DNA of 64,000 nt from Acidobacteriota bacterium (GCA_002747255.1 PDUC01000025.1:1-64000); one strand, 5' to 3'. Positions 31,502 through 41,300 are shown, counted from the stretch's first letter. Translations and numbers: made by a program. The notes: generated by a model not told the origin, from the sequence alone.

Positions 31502-31795
31502 ATGCATATATCTGGTCTCGCTGCTCATTTTCGACCTGAAAAGCTGGACAGCATCAAGAAGGTGCTGTCCGGCTATTCCTGGGTGGAAATACACGGCGTG
31601 GAGCATGCCGCAGGGAAAATGGTCCTTGTAATGGAAGGGGATAATGTCAACGATGAAACCGACAAGCTGAAACAATTGCAGGCAATACCTGGAATGATCG
31701 CTGTTCAGCTGGTCTATCACGCGTTTGAAGATTCCGATGAAATTGCGCCACGAGAGGATAACATTGAACAAATCATGAGTCACTTGAATGAATGA
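31502..31795 (+). CDS. napD: NapD, chaperone for the NapA Tat signal
   Basis: This 97-aa protein starts [15 protein letters not shown], like NapD, and has the ferredoxin-like fold pattern ([26 protein letters not shown] split over about residues 20-45). NapD binds the twin-arginine signal of NapA in the cytoplasm and delays export until the molybdenum cofactor is inserted. The ATG at 31502 matches the family start better than a TTG at 31493. It precedes napA by 19 bp. The C-terminal tail is acidic and longer than in Escherichia coli. Confidence 0.85.
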   Translation: MHISGLAAHFRPEKLDSIKKVLSGYSWVEIHGVEHAAGKMVLVMEGDNVNDETDKLKQLQAIPGMIAVQLVYHAFEDSDEIAPREDNIEQIMSHLNE

Positions 31796-31814
31796 TCACA
31801 AAAAGGGGAAGAAG

Positions 31815-34568
31815 ATGATAGAACAATCAAGACGAGATTTCCTGAAATCATCAGCGGCAGTCGCGACTGCTTCCGCTATTGGCATGAATTTGTCTGCTGC
31901 GGAAGAGAAAAAGGCCAAAGAGGTTGAAGCTGGCTGGAGATGGGATAAAGGCGTCTGTCGCTTTTGTGGTACAGGTTGTGGGCTTCTTTTAGCAACTAAA
32001 AACGGAAGAGTGGTTGCATCGAAAGGCGATCCCAAGGCACCTGTTAACCGCGGTCTGAACTGCATGAAAGGTTATTTCAATGCCAAAATTTTATACGGTA
32101 AAGACCGATTGACGACACCATTACTTCGCAAAAAGAACGGAAAATTCGACAAAAAGGGAAAATTCGTGCCTGTTTCATGGGATGAAGCATTTGATGTCAT
32201 GGAGCAGAAATTTAAGGAGTACTACAAGAAAAAAGGACCTTCCTCCGTAGCTATTTACGGCTCGGGTCAGTACACCATTCAGGAAGGCTATGCTGCCTCC
32301 AAACTCGTTAAGGCCGGATGGAGAAGTAACAACCTCGACCCCAATGCTCGCCACTGTATGGCATCTGCGGTTGCGGCCTTTATTCAGACTTTTGGTATAG
32401 ATGAGCCATCTGGCAACTATCAGGACATGGAATACACCGATGGAGTTGTGCTTTGGGGTGCCAACATGGCCGAGATGCACCCCATACTCTGGTCGCGTAT
32501 TACCGCGCGTCGTTTAACGGCATCGCATGTTCGCGTATTCAACATAACGACTTATACCAATCGCTGTTCCGACCTGGCCGACGAAGAATTGGTCATTAAG
32601 CCCAATACGGATTTGGCAGTCTTGAACTACATTGCGAGAGAAATTATCGCCAGGGATGCGGTTAATTGGGACTTTGTCAAGAAACATTGCGTCTTTGCGA
32701 CGGGTGTGCGCTACACAGGTTACGGTTTGCCCAGTGAAAAATACGCCACTCCCAAAGAAATGGATACCGTTCTCAAAGAGAAGAGTAAGATTCTCAGTAA
32801 AGACGAAGCCATTGCACTCGGTCTCGATCCCAATGTGGAGCACAACGTTGAAATGAAAGACCGCAAGGCGCCCAAAAAGCACTGGCTGATTTCATTTGAA
32901 GATTACAAGAAAGGTTTAGAACCTTATACGCTGGACTTTGTTGCAAAACTGGCCAAAGGTGACGCGGATGAACCTCTGGATGAGTTCAAGAGAAAACTGG
33001 TTGGCTTGGCAGACATGTTCTGTGACAAAGAGAGAAAAATCATGTCCTATTGGACCATGGGATTCAATCAACACCAGAGAGGTGTATGGGTTAACGAAAA
33101 TTGCTATGCCGTTCACTTACTGACAGGAAAGCATTCCATTCCGGGTGCAGGTGCGTTCTCTCTGACGGGTCAGCCATCAGCTTGCGGCACGGCACGTGAA
33201 GTGGGCACTTTCTGCCATCGCCTGCCATCCGATATGGTGGTTGCGAATCCCAAGCACCGTGCAACTGCGGAAAAATTCTGGAAATTGCCACCAAAAACGA
33301 TCAATCCCAAGGTTGGCTTCCACACCGTTAAAATGCTCAGGGAGCTGGAAGCAGGTGGCTTGAATTGGCTTTGGGTCCAGGTAACCAACTTGTTCCAAAA
33401 CAGTGCCAATGCGGATCACTGGTACAAGGCGGCCAGGAACATGGACAACTTCATCGTTGTTTCGGAAGCCTATCCCGGTATTTCCTGTAAGGTTGCCGAC
33501 TGCATCCTGCCTGCTGCCATGATTCACGAGAAGTGGGGATCATACGGTAATGCGGAACGCAGAACACAGCACTGGCGTGAACAAATCAGGCCCCCTGGTG
33601 AGGCCATGGCGGATGTTTGGATGACAATGGAATTTGCCAAGCGCTTTAAATTAAAAGAAGTTTGGGGCGAGCAGCCGCTTCCGGGATTTACTGCGAAGAG
33701 CGCGAAAGTTGACGGTTATGTCGATGGAAAGCTGCCATCGGTTCTCGATGAGGCTGTCAAAATGGGTTACACACCTGAAACAACACTTTATGAAGTGCTC
33801 TTTGAAAACGATTTCACCAAGAAGTATCGCTGGCCTGACCCCATAGGTGAAGGGTTTGGCAACCATATTGCCGAAAAAAACAACGGCTGGTTTGCCAACA
33901 AGGGCCTGTGGGAAGAGTACCGCCAGTTCACACTTGGAAACGGTCACGACCTGGCCGACTTTGATACCTACCACAAGTGCCGCGGTCTGAAGTGGCCTGT
34001 CGTTGACGGAAAAGAAACCTTCTGGCGCTTTAACGAAGAATACGATCCCTACGTCCCCAAAGGAAAAGGCTTCTCGTTCTATGGAAAAGCGCTGAAGTCT
34101 CTGCCATCAGGTGATTTAATGGGCGTAACCGATGGGACGAAAAAGCAGATCGGTGATAAAGCCAAGATCTTCTTCCGTCCCTATATGGAACCGTGTGAAA
34201 TGCCCGATAAAGAGTATCCTTTCTGGTTGTGCACTGGTCGTGTTCTCGAACACTGGCACTCTGGCACCATGACTCAACGTGTCGAAGAACTGCACAGAGC
34301 GGTTCCACATGCTGAAATTTTCATGAACTCCAAGGATGCAGAAAAACTGGGCATGATTGACGGAGAACTTGTGTGGGTGGAATCTCGCAGAGGTAAAATC
34401 AGAAGTCGAATTCAAACTCGAGGACGCAACAGAATGCCGAAAGGAACCATTTTTGTTCCGTGGTTTGATGAAAGTGTTCTCATTAACAAGGTCGCTCTTG
34501 ATGCCACAAGTCCGATTTCCAAGGAAACGGATTTCAAAAAATGTGCTGTCAAGATCTATAAAGCCTGA
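31815..34568 (+). CDS. napA: Periplasmic nitrate reductase catalytic subunit
   Basis: This 917-aa molybdoenzyme has a Tat signal ([16 protein letters not shown]). The [4Fe-4S] ligands are Cys48, Cys51, Cys55 and Cys83 (CRFCGTGC...LNC). The molybdenum ligand is Cys181 in the NapA-diagnostic [10 protein letters not shown]. It reduces nitrate to nitrite with two bis-MGD cofactors. The length is nearer the 920-930-aa campylobacterial NapA than the 830-aa proteobacterial one, with an insertion around residues 290-360. ATG at 31815 is preceded by AGGGGAAG. NapD lies upstream and NapG-NapH-NapB downstream, but no napC is present. Confidence 0.97.
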   Translation: MIEQSRRDFLKSSAAVATASAIGMNLSAAEEKKAKEVEAGWRWDKGVCRFCGTGCGLLLATKNGRVVASKGDPKAPVNRGLNCMKGYFNAKILYGKDRLTTPLLRKKNGKFDKKGKFVPVSWDEAFDVMEQKFKEYYKKKGPSSVAIYGSGQYTIQEGYAASKLVKAGWRSNNLDPNARHCMASAVAAFIQTFGIDEPSGNYQDMEYTDGVVLWGANMAEMHPILWSRITARRLTASHVRVFNITTYTNRCSDLADEELVIKPNTDLAVLNYIAREIIARDAVNWDFVKKHCVFATGVRYTGYGLPSEKYATPKEMDTVLKEKSKILSKDEAIALGLDPNVEHNVEMKDRKAPKKHWLISFEDYKKGLEPYTLDFVAKLAKGDADEPLDEFKRKLVGLADMFCDKERKIMSYWTMGFNQHQRGVWVNENCYAVHLLTGKHSIPGAGAFSLTGQPSACGTAREVGTFCHRLPSDMVVANPKHRATAEKFWKLPPKTINPKVGFHTVKMLRELEAGGLNWLWVQVTNLFQNSANADHWYKAARNMDNFIVVSEAYPGISCKVADCILPAAMIHEKWGSYGNAERRTQHWREQIRPPGEAMADVWMTMEFAKRFKLKEVWGEQPLPGFTAKSAKVDGYVDGKLPSVLDEAVKMGYTPETTLYEVLFENDFTKKYRWPDPIGEGFGNHIAEKNNGWFANKGLWEEYRQFTLGNGHDLADFDTYHKCRGLKWPVVDGKETFWRFNEEYDPYVPKGKGFSFYGKALKSLPSGDLMGVTDGTKKQIGDKAKIFFRPYMEPCEMPDKEYPFWLCTGRVLEHWHSGTMTQRVEELHRAVPHAEIFMNSKDAEKLGMIDGELVWVESRRGKIRSRIQTRGRNRMPKGTIFVPWFDESVLINKVALDATSPISKETDFKKCAVKIYKA

Positions 34569-34585
34569 ATTGGAGTTGGAAGAGC

Positions 34586-35359
34586 ATGAAAAAACCGGTC
34601 CACAGGCGTCAATTTCTCAAAGGGGTGGCTCAGGCTGTCGCTGGCGGTGCCATCTTAGGCGGCGGGTGGTCCCAGATCGTCAGCGAGGCCAAGTCGGCAC
34701 CGTTGGCTCTCAGACCTCCGGGTGCTCTTGAACATGATGACTTTCTCGCAGCCTGTATCAAGTGCGGTGTTTGTGTGGAAGTTTGTCCCTACGACACCCT
34801 TTATCTTGGAGCAATTGGATCCGGAGCCCCTTGGGGTACACCTACTTTCGAACCGAGAGCAATCCCTTGTGAGATGTGTGAAGATATTCCCTGTGCCCGC
34901 AAATGTCCTACAGGTGCGTTGGATAACGATATGGAAGATATCAACACAGCTCGCATGGGAGTCGCTGTTCTCGATGACCAGAGTTGCATTTCGATACAGG
35001 GTTTGCGCTGTGAAGCCTGTTATCGTGCCTGTCCTCTTATCGACAAAGCGCTCAAACTTGTTCTCAGACCGATGGCGCGAACCGGTGTTCACGCCTTCTT
35101 TGAACCTGTGATCGATCCTGAAGTCTGTACAGGTTGCGGTAAATGTGAGCATGCCTGTATCATGGAGGTTTCAGCTATCAAAGTGAGACCCCTCGAGGTA
35201 GCACAGGGTAAGATCGGGAAACATTTCCGCATTGGATGGGAACACGGCTCTGAAGTAACCAATCGAAAAGGCGAAAAAGTCAAGAAACACGAAATGAAGA
35301 AAACCAAGGCTACGGGCCTGGACTATCTGAATAACAGTGAGGAGGATTTGGGCTTATGA
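34586..35359 (+). CDS. napG: NapG, Tat-exported ferredoxin-type quinol dehydrogenase subunit
   Basis: This 257-aa protein has a Tat signal (HRRQFLKGVAQAVAGG) and cysteine groups for four [4Fe-4S] clusters: CIKCGVCVEVCP, CEMCEDIPCARKCP, CISIQGLRCEACYRACP and CTGCGKCEHAC. With NapH it transfers electrons from menaquinol toward the NapB/NapA pair. It sits directly after napA and overlaps napH by 4 bp. In the absence of napC this pair is the likely sole quinol connection for Nap. Confidence 0.93.
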   Translation: MKKPVHRRQFLKGVAQAVAGGAILGGGWSQIVSEAKSAPLALRPPGALEHDDFLAACIKCGVCVEVCPYDTLYLGAIGSGAPWGTPTFEPRAIPCEMCEDIPCARKCPTGALDNDMEDINTARMGVAVLDDQSCISIQGLRCEACYRACPLIDKALKLVLRPMARTGVHAFFEPVIDPEVCTGCGKCEHACIMEVSAIKVRPLEVAQGKIGKHFRIGWEHGSEVTNRKGEKVKKHEMKKTKATGLDYLNNSEEDLGL

Positions 35360-36153
35360 GACACATCCGCTTCCTCATTTTCAGACGTCTGTTTCAGGTT
35401 GGGCTTTTGGCTGTGTTTGCGGCAGGGAACTACTATGGAATAACTTATTTGGTGAGAGGTAACCTCTCCTCGTCGATGTTTTTCGATAAGATTCCACTAG
35501 CAGATCCATACGCGACGCTGCAGATCTTCCTTGCGGGACATGTTGTGGAAACATCGGTCCTGATTGGAGCACTTATCATACTCGTTTTCTATGCCTTATT
35601 CGCCGGTCGAGCTTTTTGCTCCTGGGTTTGTCCCATCAACATGGTGACAGACCTGGCCGCTTGGCTGCATAACAAGATTGGGTTTGGTTATTTAATTAAA
35701 ATTCCCGAACGCACTCGCTATGTCATCCTGGCCCTCTCTCTCGTGCTGTCGGTCCTTCTCGGGGTGGCGGCCTTTGAATGGGTCAGTCCCATTGGCATCG
35801 TACAGCGTTCTGTCATTCTCGGAGTGACGGGCGGCTGGATGATTATTGCCTCTATTTTCCTCTTCGATCTCTTTATCATGAAACACGGATTCTGCGGTCA
35901 TATCTGTCCATTGGGTGCCTTTTATGCTCTTGTTGGCAAGAAGGCAATTCTCAGTGTGACCTTCGAAGCTGAGAAGTGTACAGACTGTATGAAATGCCAC
36001 AAAACGTGTCCTGAGCCCCAGGTTCTCCACCATATTCTGAAAGTAGACAAGGGATTTGATGGTGTTCGGGATTCAAGCTGCACGAATTGTGGACGCTGTA
36101 TTGAAGTGTGTGATGATAAGGCTTTGTATTTCAGCGCAGGGTTAAAGAAATAA
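35356..36153 (+). CDS. napH: NapH, membrane ferredoxin-type quinol dehydrogenase
   Basis: This 265-aa membrane protein has four helices (about residues 14-34, 60-82, 115-135 and 150-175) and the NapH cytoplasmic motifs FCSWVCPIN and GHICPLGAF. Two ferredoxin groups follow near the C-terminus: CTDCMKCHKTCP and CTNCGRCIEVC. The CXXXCP motifs are functionally required in Wolinella NapH. It overlaps napG, so the two are translationally coupled and probably form the NapGH complex. Confidence 0.93.
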   Translation: MRHIRFLIFRRLFQVGLLAVFAAGNYYGITYLVRGNLSSSMFFDKIPLADPYATLQIFLAGHVVETSVLIGALIILVFYALFAGRAFCSWVCPINMVTDLAAWLHNKIGFGYLIKIPERTRYVILALSLVLSVLLGVAAFEWVSPIGIVQRSVILGVTGGWMIIASIFLFDLFIMKHGFCGHICPLGAFYALVGKKAILSVTFEAEKCTDCMKCHKTCPEPQVLHHILKVDKGFDGVRDSSCTNCGRCIEVCDDKALYFSAGLKK

Positions 36154-36189
36154 ACCAGAAACAAAAGACAAATATCAGGAGGTTCAAAC

Positions 36190-36735
36190 GTGAACATTCG
36201 AAATCGCTTTAAATCCAGTATGGGACTGTGGCAGTTGACCCTTGTTGTGTTAGCCGTATTATCGCTTGTATCAATTGGTGCTGGAGAAACAGACAAAAAA
36301 GCAGATCCCAAGCCTGGTCGAGTGGCATCGGCACCAGCCGGGTCACAGGAAATTGATCAAACCGAAGTTGGCCTTAGAAAAGAAAAACTCTTGGGCGAAA
36401 CAGGTGAGGTTGTCACGGTCAAGAAAGTTGGCCAAAAACCGGGAAAGGGCAATGAGAGATACGATGCACCCTATGCCACTCCTCCCATGATTCCGCATCA
36501 GGTAGAAGACTATCTGCCTATCAAGGCAGGATCGAATGATTGTCTTTCTTGCCATGTCAAGCCTTCAAAGAAGTGGAAGAAAATAGGCGTACCCCTTTTA
36601 GGGGACTTTCATCGCACTGACCGTGAAGGCAATCTCGTCAAGAACCGCAAGGGAATTTACATGGGTTTTTACAATTGCTCGACATGTCACAATGTAATAA
36701 CCGATGCAAAACCGCTTGTTGAAAACACATTCTAA
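36190..36735 (+). CDS. napB: NapB, dihaem cytochrome subunit of periplasmic nitrate reductase
   Basis: This 181-aa protein has a hydrophobic N-terminal signal or anchor (about residues 12-30) and two haem motifs, CLSCH and CSTCH. It also has the NapB-type ends (PPMIPHQVEDYLP and DAKPLVENTF). It passes electrons to NapA. It begins at GTG with AGGAGG five to six bases upstream. A Lys/Pro/Ala-rich linker (about residues 35-90) is longer than in many NapB proteins. Confidence 0.93.
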   Translation: MNIRNRFKSSMGLWQLTLVVLAVLSLVSIGAGETDKKADPKPGRVASAPAGSQEIDQTEVGLRKEKLLGETGEVVTVKKVGQKPGKGNERYDAPYATPPMIPHQVEDYLPIKAGSNDCLSCHVKPSKKWKKIGVPLLGDFHRTDREGNLVKNRKGIYMGFYNCSTCHNVITDAKPLVENTF

Positions 36736-36750
36736 ACACTTCATTAAACT

Positions 36751-37119
36751 ATGGATCGCAGATCATTCTTCTCTAACCTCATCTCAGTCAGTCGTTGTGA
36801 AGGGATCACCGAGGATGCGGACTCGACAACATCGTCTCCAAAAATCGAGTTGATTCCTCACGACTGTCTGGCTTACAGCGGATGTATTTGCTCCTCTTGC
36901 CGTGAGGTTTGCCCGGAAGATGCGATCCATTTTTCCGGATTGTTTAACCCGGTGATTCTGGAAGATCTCTGTACAGGATGCAAACAATGCCTGTCTGTAT
37001 GTCCTTCCGGTGCTTTGGTTGCCAGTGAGGACGATTCTTCCGATCCTGACTCAGTTGAAAGCACACAGCAGGAGCGATTACCATCGGGGTTAACCAGCAT
37101 GGATGAACTTCTGTCCTAG
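36751..37119 (+). CDS. Small two-cluster ferredoxin, NapF-like
   Basis: This 122-aa protein starts MDRRSFFSNLIS and carries two ferredoxin motifs: one with CICSSCREVCP (about 46-56) and CTGCKQCLSVCP (about 76-87). NapF in other bacteria is a cytoplasmic ferredoxin that helps maturation of the NapA iron-sulfur cluster. Here the N-terminus looks Tat-like but lacks the hydrophobic stretch, so it is probably cytoplasmic. The C-terminal third is acidic and low in complexity. It lies 15 bp after napB with a weak ribosome binding site. Confidence 0.75.
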   Translation: MDRRSFFSNLISVSRCEGITEDADSTTSSPKIELIPHDCLAYSGCICSSCREVCPEDAIHFSGLFNPVILEDLCTGCKQCLSVCPSGALVASEDDSSDPDSVESTQQERLPSGLTSMDELLS

Positions 37120-37129
37120 GAAACCAATT

Positions 37130-37627
37130 ATGGCGCAAAATCAACCTCCTTCGGGAACTGAAAAGCAATCCTTGAGCGAACATGTGAAAAGAAGAGCGGC
37201 CTTCATACGCGACAAATATGAACTGGGGTCACCTGCCAAGATTAGAAAAGAACTATTGGATGTCATGTTATCTGACAGAGAGGTAGCAAGGTTTCCTACG
37301 GAGCTTTTCTTTACTTCTCAAATAGAAGAAGGCTTATTCGGAATTTGCAGAAAAAAGAGTGAAGATCCCAGAGATGGCTATCAAATTCTTCTCCATTCGT
37401 CTTTAAAAGACATGGGTAATAAGTTGGCCATGTTTGTTTTTTACTTGTTGGTTCAAGTAAATTACGGCGATTTTGCTTCTTGTCAGGAGGCCGAATTATT
37501 TGCAGCAAGTATTCTTGATGTTCAGGTGGATGATTATTATCGTGAGTTATGTCATCTAGTTGATACAGTGATTCAATCAGACCATTTAAAGCATTCTTCA
37601 TGCACCTGTAAAGATGGAGGAGCATAA
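37130..37627 (+). CDS. Uncharacterised soluble protein in the nap cluster
   Basis: This 165-aa protein has no signal peptide and appears mostly helical (for example LSEHVKRRAAFIRDKY near the start and DMGNKLAMFVFYLLVQV at about 100-116). It ends with a cysteine-containing tail, SSCTCKDGG. I do not recognise the family. It does not look like TorD/NarJ chaperones in obvious motifs, but its position after napF, its size and its helical content fit an accessory or maturation role. The ATG at 37130 has AGGA upstream; the frame-open start at 37103 overlaps napF. It is the last gene before the porin promoter. Confidence 0.65.
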   Translation: MAQNQPPSGTEKQSLSEHVKRRAAFIRDKYELGSPAKIRKELLDVMLSDREVARFPTELFFTSQIEEGLFGICRKKSEDPRDGYQILLHSSLKDMGNKLAMFVFYLLVQVNYGDFASCQEAELFAASILDVQVDDYYRELCHLVDTVIQSDHLKHSSCTCKDGGA

Positions 37628-37641
37628 ATTATTCTCTCTTG

Positions 37642-37670
37642 TTGACAACAACAAACAAGGGTTAAACAAT
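37642..37670 (+). promoter_or_regulatory. Candidate promoter of the porin gene
   Basis: TTGACA (37642-37647, consensus) and AACAAT (37665-37670) are 17 bp apart, about 39 bp upstream of the porin ATG. It suggests expression independent of the nap genes. Confidence 0.5.
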
Positions 37671-37708
37671 GAGATGATCGATGTCTCAAAATTTATGAGG
37701 TAGAAAAA

Positions 37709-38917
37709 ATGAAAAAAATATTAATAACCATGTTGATCAGCTTGGGTGCTGTTGCACTGATGGCAGGAGACTTTTCGGAAGCGATGAAGTCAGGGAAAGT
37801 CGGTTTTGATTTGCGCTATCGATTTGAAACAGTCGATCAGAATGGATATGAAAATCAGGCTGAAGCGCATACCTTAAGGCTGCGTCTTGGCTATACCACA
37901 GCCGCCTATAAGGGATTCCAGTTTCACGTTGACTTGGAAACAATTCAGAGCCCTTTTAACGAGGTCTTTGATACGAATTACAATTCGACCAATAATGGCA
38001 AGGCAGATTATCCGGTTATTGCGGACCCCAAGGGGACTGAATTAAACCAGGCTTATTTTACTTATACGGGTTTCAACAATTCAATTTTCAAAGTGGGACG
38101 GCAGAGAATCATTATCGATAACGCAAGATTCATTGGAAACGTTGGCTGGAGACAAAACGAGCAAACGTTCGATGCTTATACCTATGTCTTTACAGGTATT
38201 GAGAATGGAACTCTGATAGTATCCAATGTTCAGCGTGTCAATCGTATCTTCGGCGAATACAATGACAATCCATTGAAAGCTAATTTGGACTCAAACGCGG
38301 ACGTCATTCACTACAACCACAAGTTTGCTGCAGCTTCTGTTTCTGTTTATGGCCATTTTATTGAATTGCAGGATGAAGCTTTGGTGGGAGCGTCCCACAA
38401 GAATCTCGGTTTTAGAATTACCGGCTCAACTGAAAAGTTAATATATGCTCTGGAATTTGCCAACCAGTCAGACTACAAAGATGGCAGTAACCATATAGAT
38501 GCCGACTACATGTTAGCTGAACTGGGAGCCAAAGTTGGTAAGTGGACCCTTAAAGGTGGATATGAAGTTCTCGGTGGTGATGGTACGTATGCGTTTAGTA
38601 CACCTCTTGCCACTTTGCATGCCTTTAACGGTTGGGCAGACAAGTTTCTTGGAACGCCTGTTAATGGCTTGGTTGATCTTTACTTCATGATGAGCACCAA
38701 GGTTACAGCGGGTACTTACCCATTGGTCTTCAAAGCGTTCTATCACAACTTCCAGTCAGATAACGCCAGTATCGATTACGGTACCGAATTTGACGCGATC
38801 TTCAAGCTCGTTCTCAGTAAAAAAGCGTGCCTGGTGTTCAGGTTTGCTGACTACAACGCGGATGACTTTGCAACCGATACGACCAAAATCTGGTTGATGG
38901 GTGGTTACAAGTTTTAA
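37709..38917 (+). CDS. Outer-membrane beta-barrel porin (alginate-export/OprD-like)
   Basis: This 402-aa protein has a signal peptide (KKILITMLISLGAVALMAG) and alternating hydrophobic beta strands throughout. It ends in a C-terminal phenylalanine (MGGYKF), as expected for outer-membrane assembly. Early motifs such as GFDLRYRFETVDQ and VGRQRIIIDNARFIGNVGWRQ match the alginate-export-type porins that often accompany respiratory cytochrome clusters. It probably lets nitrate, nitrite or ammonium cross the outer membrane. It is followed by a strong terminator and preceded by its own promoter. Confidence 0.82.
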   Translation: MKKILITMLISLGAVALMAGDFSEAMKSGKVGFDLRYRFETVDQNGYENQAEAHTLRLRLGYTTAAYKGFQFHVDLETIQSPFNEVFDTNYNSTNNGKADYPVIADPKGTELNQAYFTYTGFNNSIFKVGRQRIIIDNARFIGNVGWRQNEQTFDAYTYVFTGIENGTLIVSNVQRVNRIFGEYNDNPLKANLDSNADVIHYNHKFAAASVSVYGHFIELQDEALVGASHKNLGFRITGSTEKLIYALEFANQSDYKDGSNHIDADYMLAELGAKVGKWTLKGGYEVLGGDGTYAFSTPLATLHAFNGWADKFLGTPVNGLVDLYFMMSTKVTAGTYPLVFKAFYHNFQSDNASIDYGTEFDAIFKLVLSKKACLVFRFADYNADDFATDTTKIWLMGGYKF

Positions 38918-38937
38918 ACCTCTCGTTTTCGTATGTC

Positions 38938-38970
38938 AAAAGCGGGTTCTTTCGAACCCGCTTTTTTTTT
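38938..38970 (+). terminator. Strong terminator after the porin
   Basis: A stem of about 12 bp (38938-38949 with 38954-38965), counting A-T pairs at its base, encloses a TTTC loop. The T run extends from 38962 to 38970. Confidence 0.9.
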
Positions 38971-39046
38971 GAAGTCCAATTCGAAAGATGATAGGATTTA
39001 CATGGATAATGCCTTATTCGGACTATCTTTATACGGAGGTTTCCTC

Positions 39047-39916
39047 ATGAAGGGAATCATATTAGCGGGTGGTGCTGGAACACGACTCCACCCCATTACA
39101 CTGGCGATATGTAAACAATTGGTGCCTATCTACGATAAACCAATGATTTATTATCCACTTTCAGTTTTGATGATGAGCGGTATCAGAGATATTCTGATGA
39201 TTACCACCCCTCACGATAAGAGCGCTTTTCAAAAGCTTTTAGGAGACGGATCGCAGTACGGCATCCATATTTCCTACGAAATACAACCGGAACCAAAAGG
39301 GTTGGCTCAGGCCTTTACCATTGGGCGCTCTTTTGTGGATGGCAAACCCTGTTGCCTGATATTGGGCGATAACCTTTTCTATGGCGGAAACCTTAAACAG
39401 GGTTTGGCCAAAGGTGCTGAACTCACCGATGGCGCCATGATCTTTGCCTATCATGTCAGGGATCCCGAGCGCTATGGCATTGTTACATTTGATGACAATG
39501 GCAATGCCACGGATATTGTCGAAAAGCCCAAAGTTCCCCCATCGCCCTACGCGGTGCCCGGCCTTTATTTTTACGATCACCGAGTTTGTGATATTGCTGA
39601 AAACCTGGCTCCATCCGATCGTGGTGAGTACGAGATAACCGATGTCAACAGAGCCTATTTGGAAATGGGAATCCTGAAAGTTCAGCAATTGGGGCGGGGC
39701 GTTGCCTGGCTGGACACAGGAACCCACGACTCTTTGCTCAGTGCTCATAATTTTATTCAAGCAATTGAAAAGAGACAGGGCTTGAAAATAGCTTGTCTTG
39801 AAGAAGTCGCTTATGAAATGGGCTATATATCAGCAACAGAACTGGAGCAATGTGCCGAAAAGTATGGAGACAAGAATTACGGTGACTATTTAAAAAACCT
39901 CATAGCAAGGAGCTAA
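39047..39916 (+). CDS. rmlA: Glucose-1-phosphate thymidylyltransferase
   Basis: This 289-aa enzyme makes dTDP-glucose, the first step to dTDP-rhamnose and other deoxysugars for O-antigen or capsule. The N-terminal nucleotide-binding motif [18 protein letters not shown] and [11 protein letters not shown] are diagnostic. LGDNLFYG, the sugar-binding VEKPKVPPS and [10 protein letters not shown] are also visible. The start is the ATG at 39047 with GGAGGT upstream; the longer frame runs into the porin terminator and is not real. The other rml genes are not in the window. A glycosyltransferase follows after 2 bp. Confidence 0.95.
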   Translation: MKGIILAGGAGTRLHPITLAICKQLVPIYDKPMIYYPLSVLMMSGIRDILMITTPHDKSAFQKLLGDGSQYGIHISYEIQPEPKGLAQAFTIGRSFVDGKPCCLILGDNLFYGGNLKQGLAKGAELTDGAMIFAYHVRDPERYGIVTFDDNGNATDIVEKPKVPPSPYAVPGLYFYDHRVCDIAENLAPSDRGEYEITDVNRAYLEMGILKVQQLGRGVAWLDTGTHDSLLSAHNFIQAIEKRQGLKIACLEEVAYEMGYISATELEQCAEKYGDKNYGDYLKNLIARS

Positions 39917-39918
39917 TA

Positions 39919-41187
39919 ATGACCACAACTCAAAGACAGCCAAAAATACTCATGCTGACCCTTTTTCCTCACTCTGGCAACGGAAGTGCCACTGTGGTGA
40001 GAGATCTGGCAACCGTTCTATCACCTCAAGCCGAATGCCTTGTGTATTACGTCGATACGGAAGTTACTGAAACAAAAGACTACCGTTCGCATTATCTTCT
40101 GGTTGATGATTTCCCTGTTTTACGCACACATCCAAAAAGCGTGCAGCGCAAACAGTTTATTCAGCTGAGTGAAAAGGAGATTACAGACTACATTCAAAAA
40201 CTGTACGAGGATTTTGCGTCTGTCGTTAAAGAATTTCATCCGGATGTTATCCATGTACATCACGGTTGGCTGGGTGCCACTGTTGCCAAGCGGATTAAGG
40301 CAGAATTCGGTATTCCCTACATTGTCCAGTTTCACGGAACGGAGTTGGAAGCCAGACACGATTATCAAAAGGCCAATCCCCAAATTATGCGTTTTCTCGA
40401 TGAGCTGGTTGTAGATGGACTTAACAGCGCGGAGGCGTTTGTCGCCATTTCGCCAACTGAAGAAGAATTGGTCCTGGCTTACAGGAAGGAACTCAAACTC
40501 CTGCCTGCTGTCAAGATGATTCCAAATGGCTATGATGAAGACATTTTCTATCCCGAGGCGGTTGATTTTGAGAAACTCAATGCGAAGTTTGCAAAGAACC
40601 TCAACGGTGCCAAGCTGGACCCGGCCAAACCGCTGGTCATGTTTGTCGGTCGATTTGTCGGCTTTAAAGGTATTGAACACTTAATTCGCGCGGTTCCCCA
40701 TTTTAAATCCGATGTCCAGACCATCCTGTGCGGGAACGGTGAACTATTCGATAAAATGGTCAATTTGAAAGATGAGCTAAAGCTGGAACACGTTCATTTT
40801 CTAGGACATGTTGACCATTTTGATGACCTGCCAGCCTTGTACAATGCGGCGGATATGTTGATTGTACCGTCAGAAGGAGAGCCCTTTGGTCTGGTGGCCA
40901 TAGAGGCCATGGGCTGCGGAACACCCGTAGTCGGTTCCATGAGCGGAGCCCTTCCCTATATTTTGGGTTACTCAGGCAAAGAGGCCACAGGAAAAACGCC
41001 TTATGGTGTACTGGTTCCCTATGGCGATTCACCGGCAATAGCTGAGGCGATTGATTCGGTTGTTGCTTCGGATTTCAAGAAAAAGAATGCCGATGCCATT
41101 AGTCAATATGTCAACAAACAGTTTTCGGTTCGTGCCCAGGCTGAAAGCTATTTCAGTTTGTATCAGGACTGCAATCGTTCAAAGTGA
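39919..41187 (+). CDS. Family 4 glycosyltransferase
   Basis: This 422-aa GT-B enzyme has the N-terminal domain DVIHVHHGWLGA and the C-terminal nucleotide-sugar domain with FVGRFVGFKGIEHLI (about residue 245). The retaining GT4 motif EGEPFGLVAIEAMGCGTPVV (about 325) has both conserved glutamates. It probably transfers a sugar onto a lipid or polysaccharide precursor at the cytoplasmic membrane. It lies 2 bp after rmlA and is likely co-translated, so its donor may be a dTDP-derived sugar, although GT4 enzymes vary widely. Confidence 0.88.
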   Translation: MTTTQRQPKILMLTLFPHSGNGSATVVRDLATVLSPQAECLVYYVDTEVTETKDYRSHYLLVDDFPVLRTHPKSVQRKQFIQLSEKEITDYIQKLYEDFASVVKEFHPDVIHVHHGWLGATVAKRIKAEFGIPYIVQFHGTELEARHDYQKANPQIMRFLDELVVDGLNSAEAFVAISPTEEELVLAYRKELKLLPAVKMIPNGYDEDIFYPEAVDFEKLNAKFAKNLNGAKLDPAKPLVMFVGRFVGFKGIEHLIRAVPHFKSDVQTILCGNGELFDKMVNLKDELKLEHVHFLGHVDHFDDLPALYNAADMLIVPSEGEPFGLVAIEAMGCGTPVVGSMSGALPYILGYSGKEATGKTPYGVLVPYGDSPAIAEAIDSVVASDFKKKNADAISQYVNKQFSVRAQAESYFSLYQDCNRSK

Positions 41188-41272
41188 ATTAGTGCAATTC
41201 AATCGGACAGTTTTGATCCTGTTTTCACAACTGAACGGCGGTTGACTCTCGCGTCAGCTAGAAAAAGAACGA

Positions 41273-41300
41273 GACGGGACGGCAAGCCGGCCGCCTCGTC
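41273..41300. terminator. Bidirectional terminator between glycosyltransferase and receiver genes
   Basis: A 10-bp stem with one mismatch (41273-41282 with 41291-41300) encloses an 8-base loop. TTGTTT follows on the plus strand and TCGTTCTTTTTC on the minus strand. It lies between convergent genes. Confidence 0.65.

Noticed and set aside
37130-37627. TorD/NarJ-type chaperone call for this protein
   Set aside because: Size and location fit, but I could not see the family motifs, so it is left as unknown.
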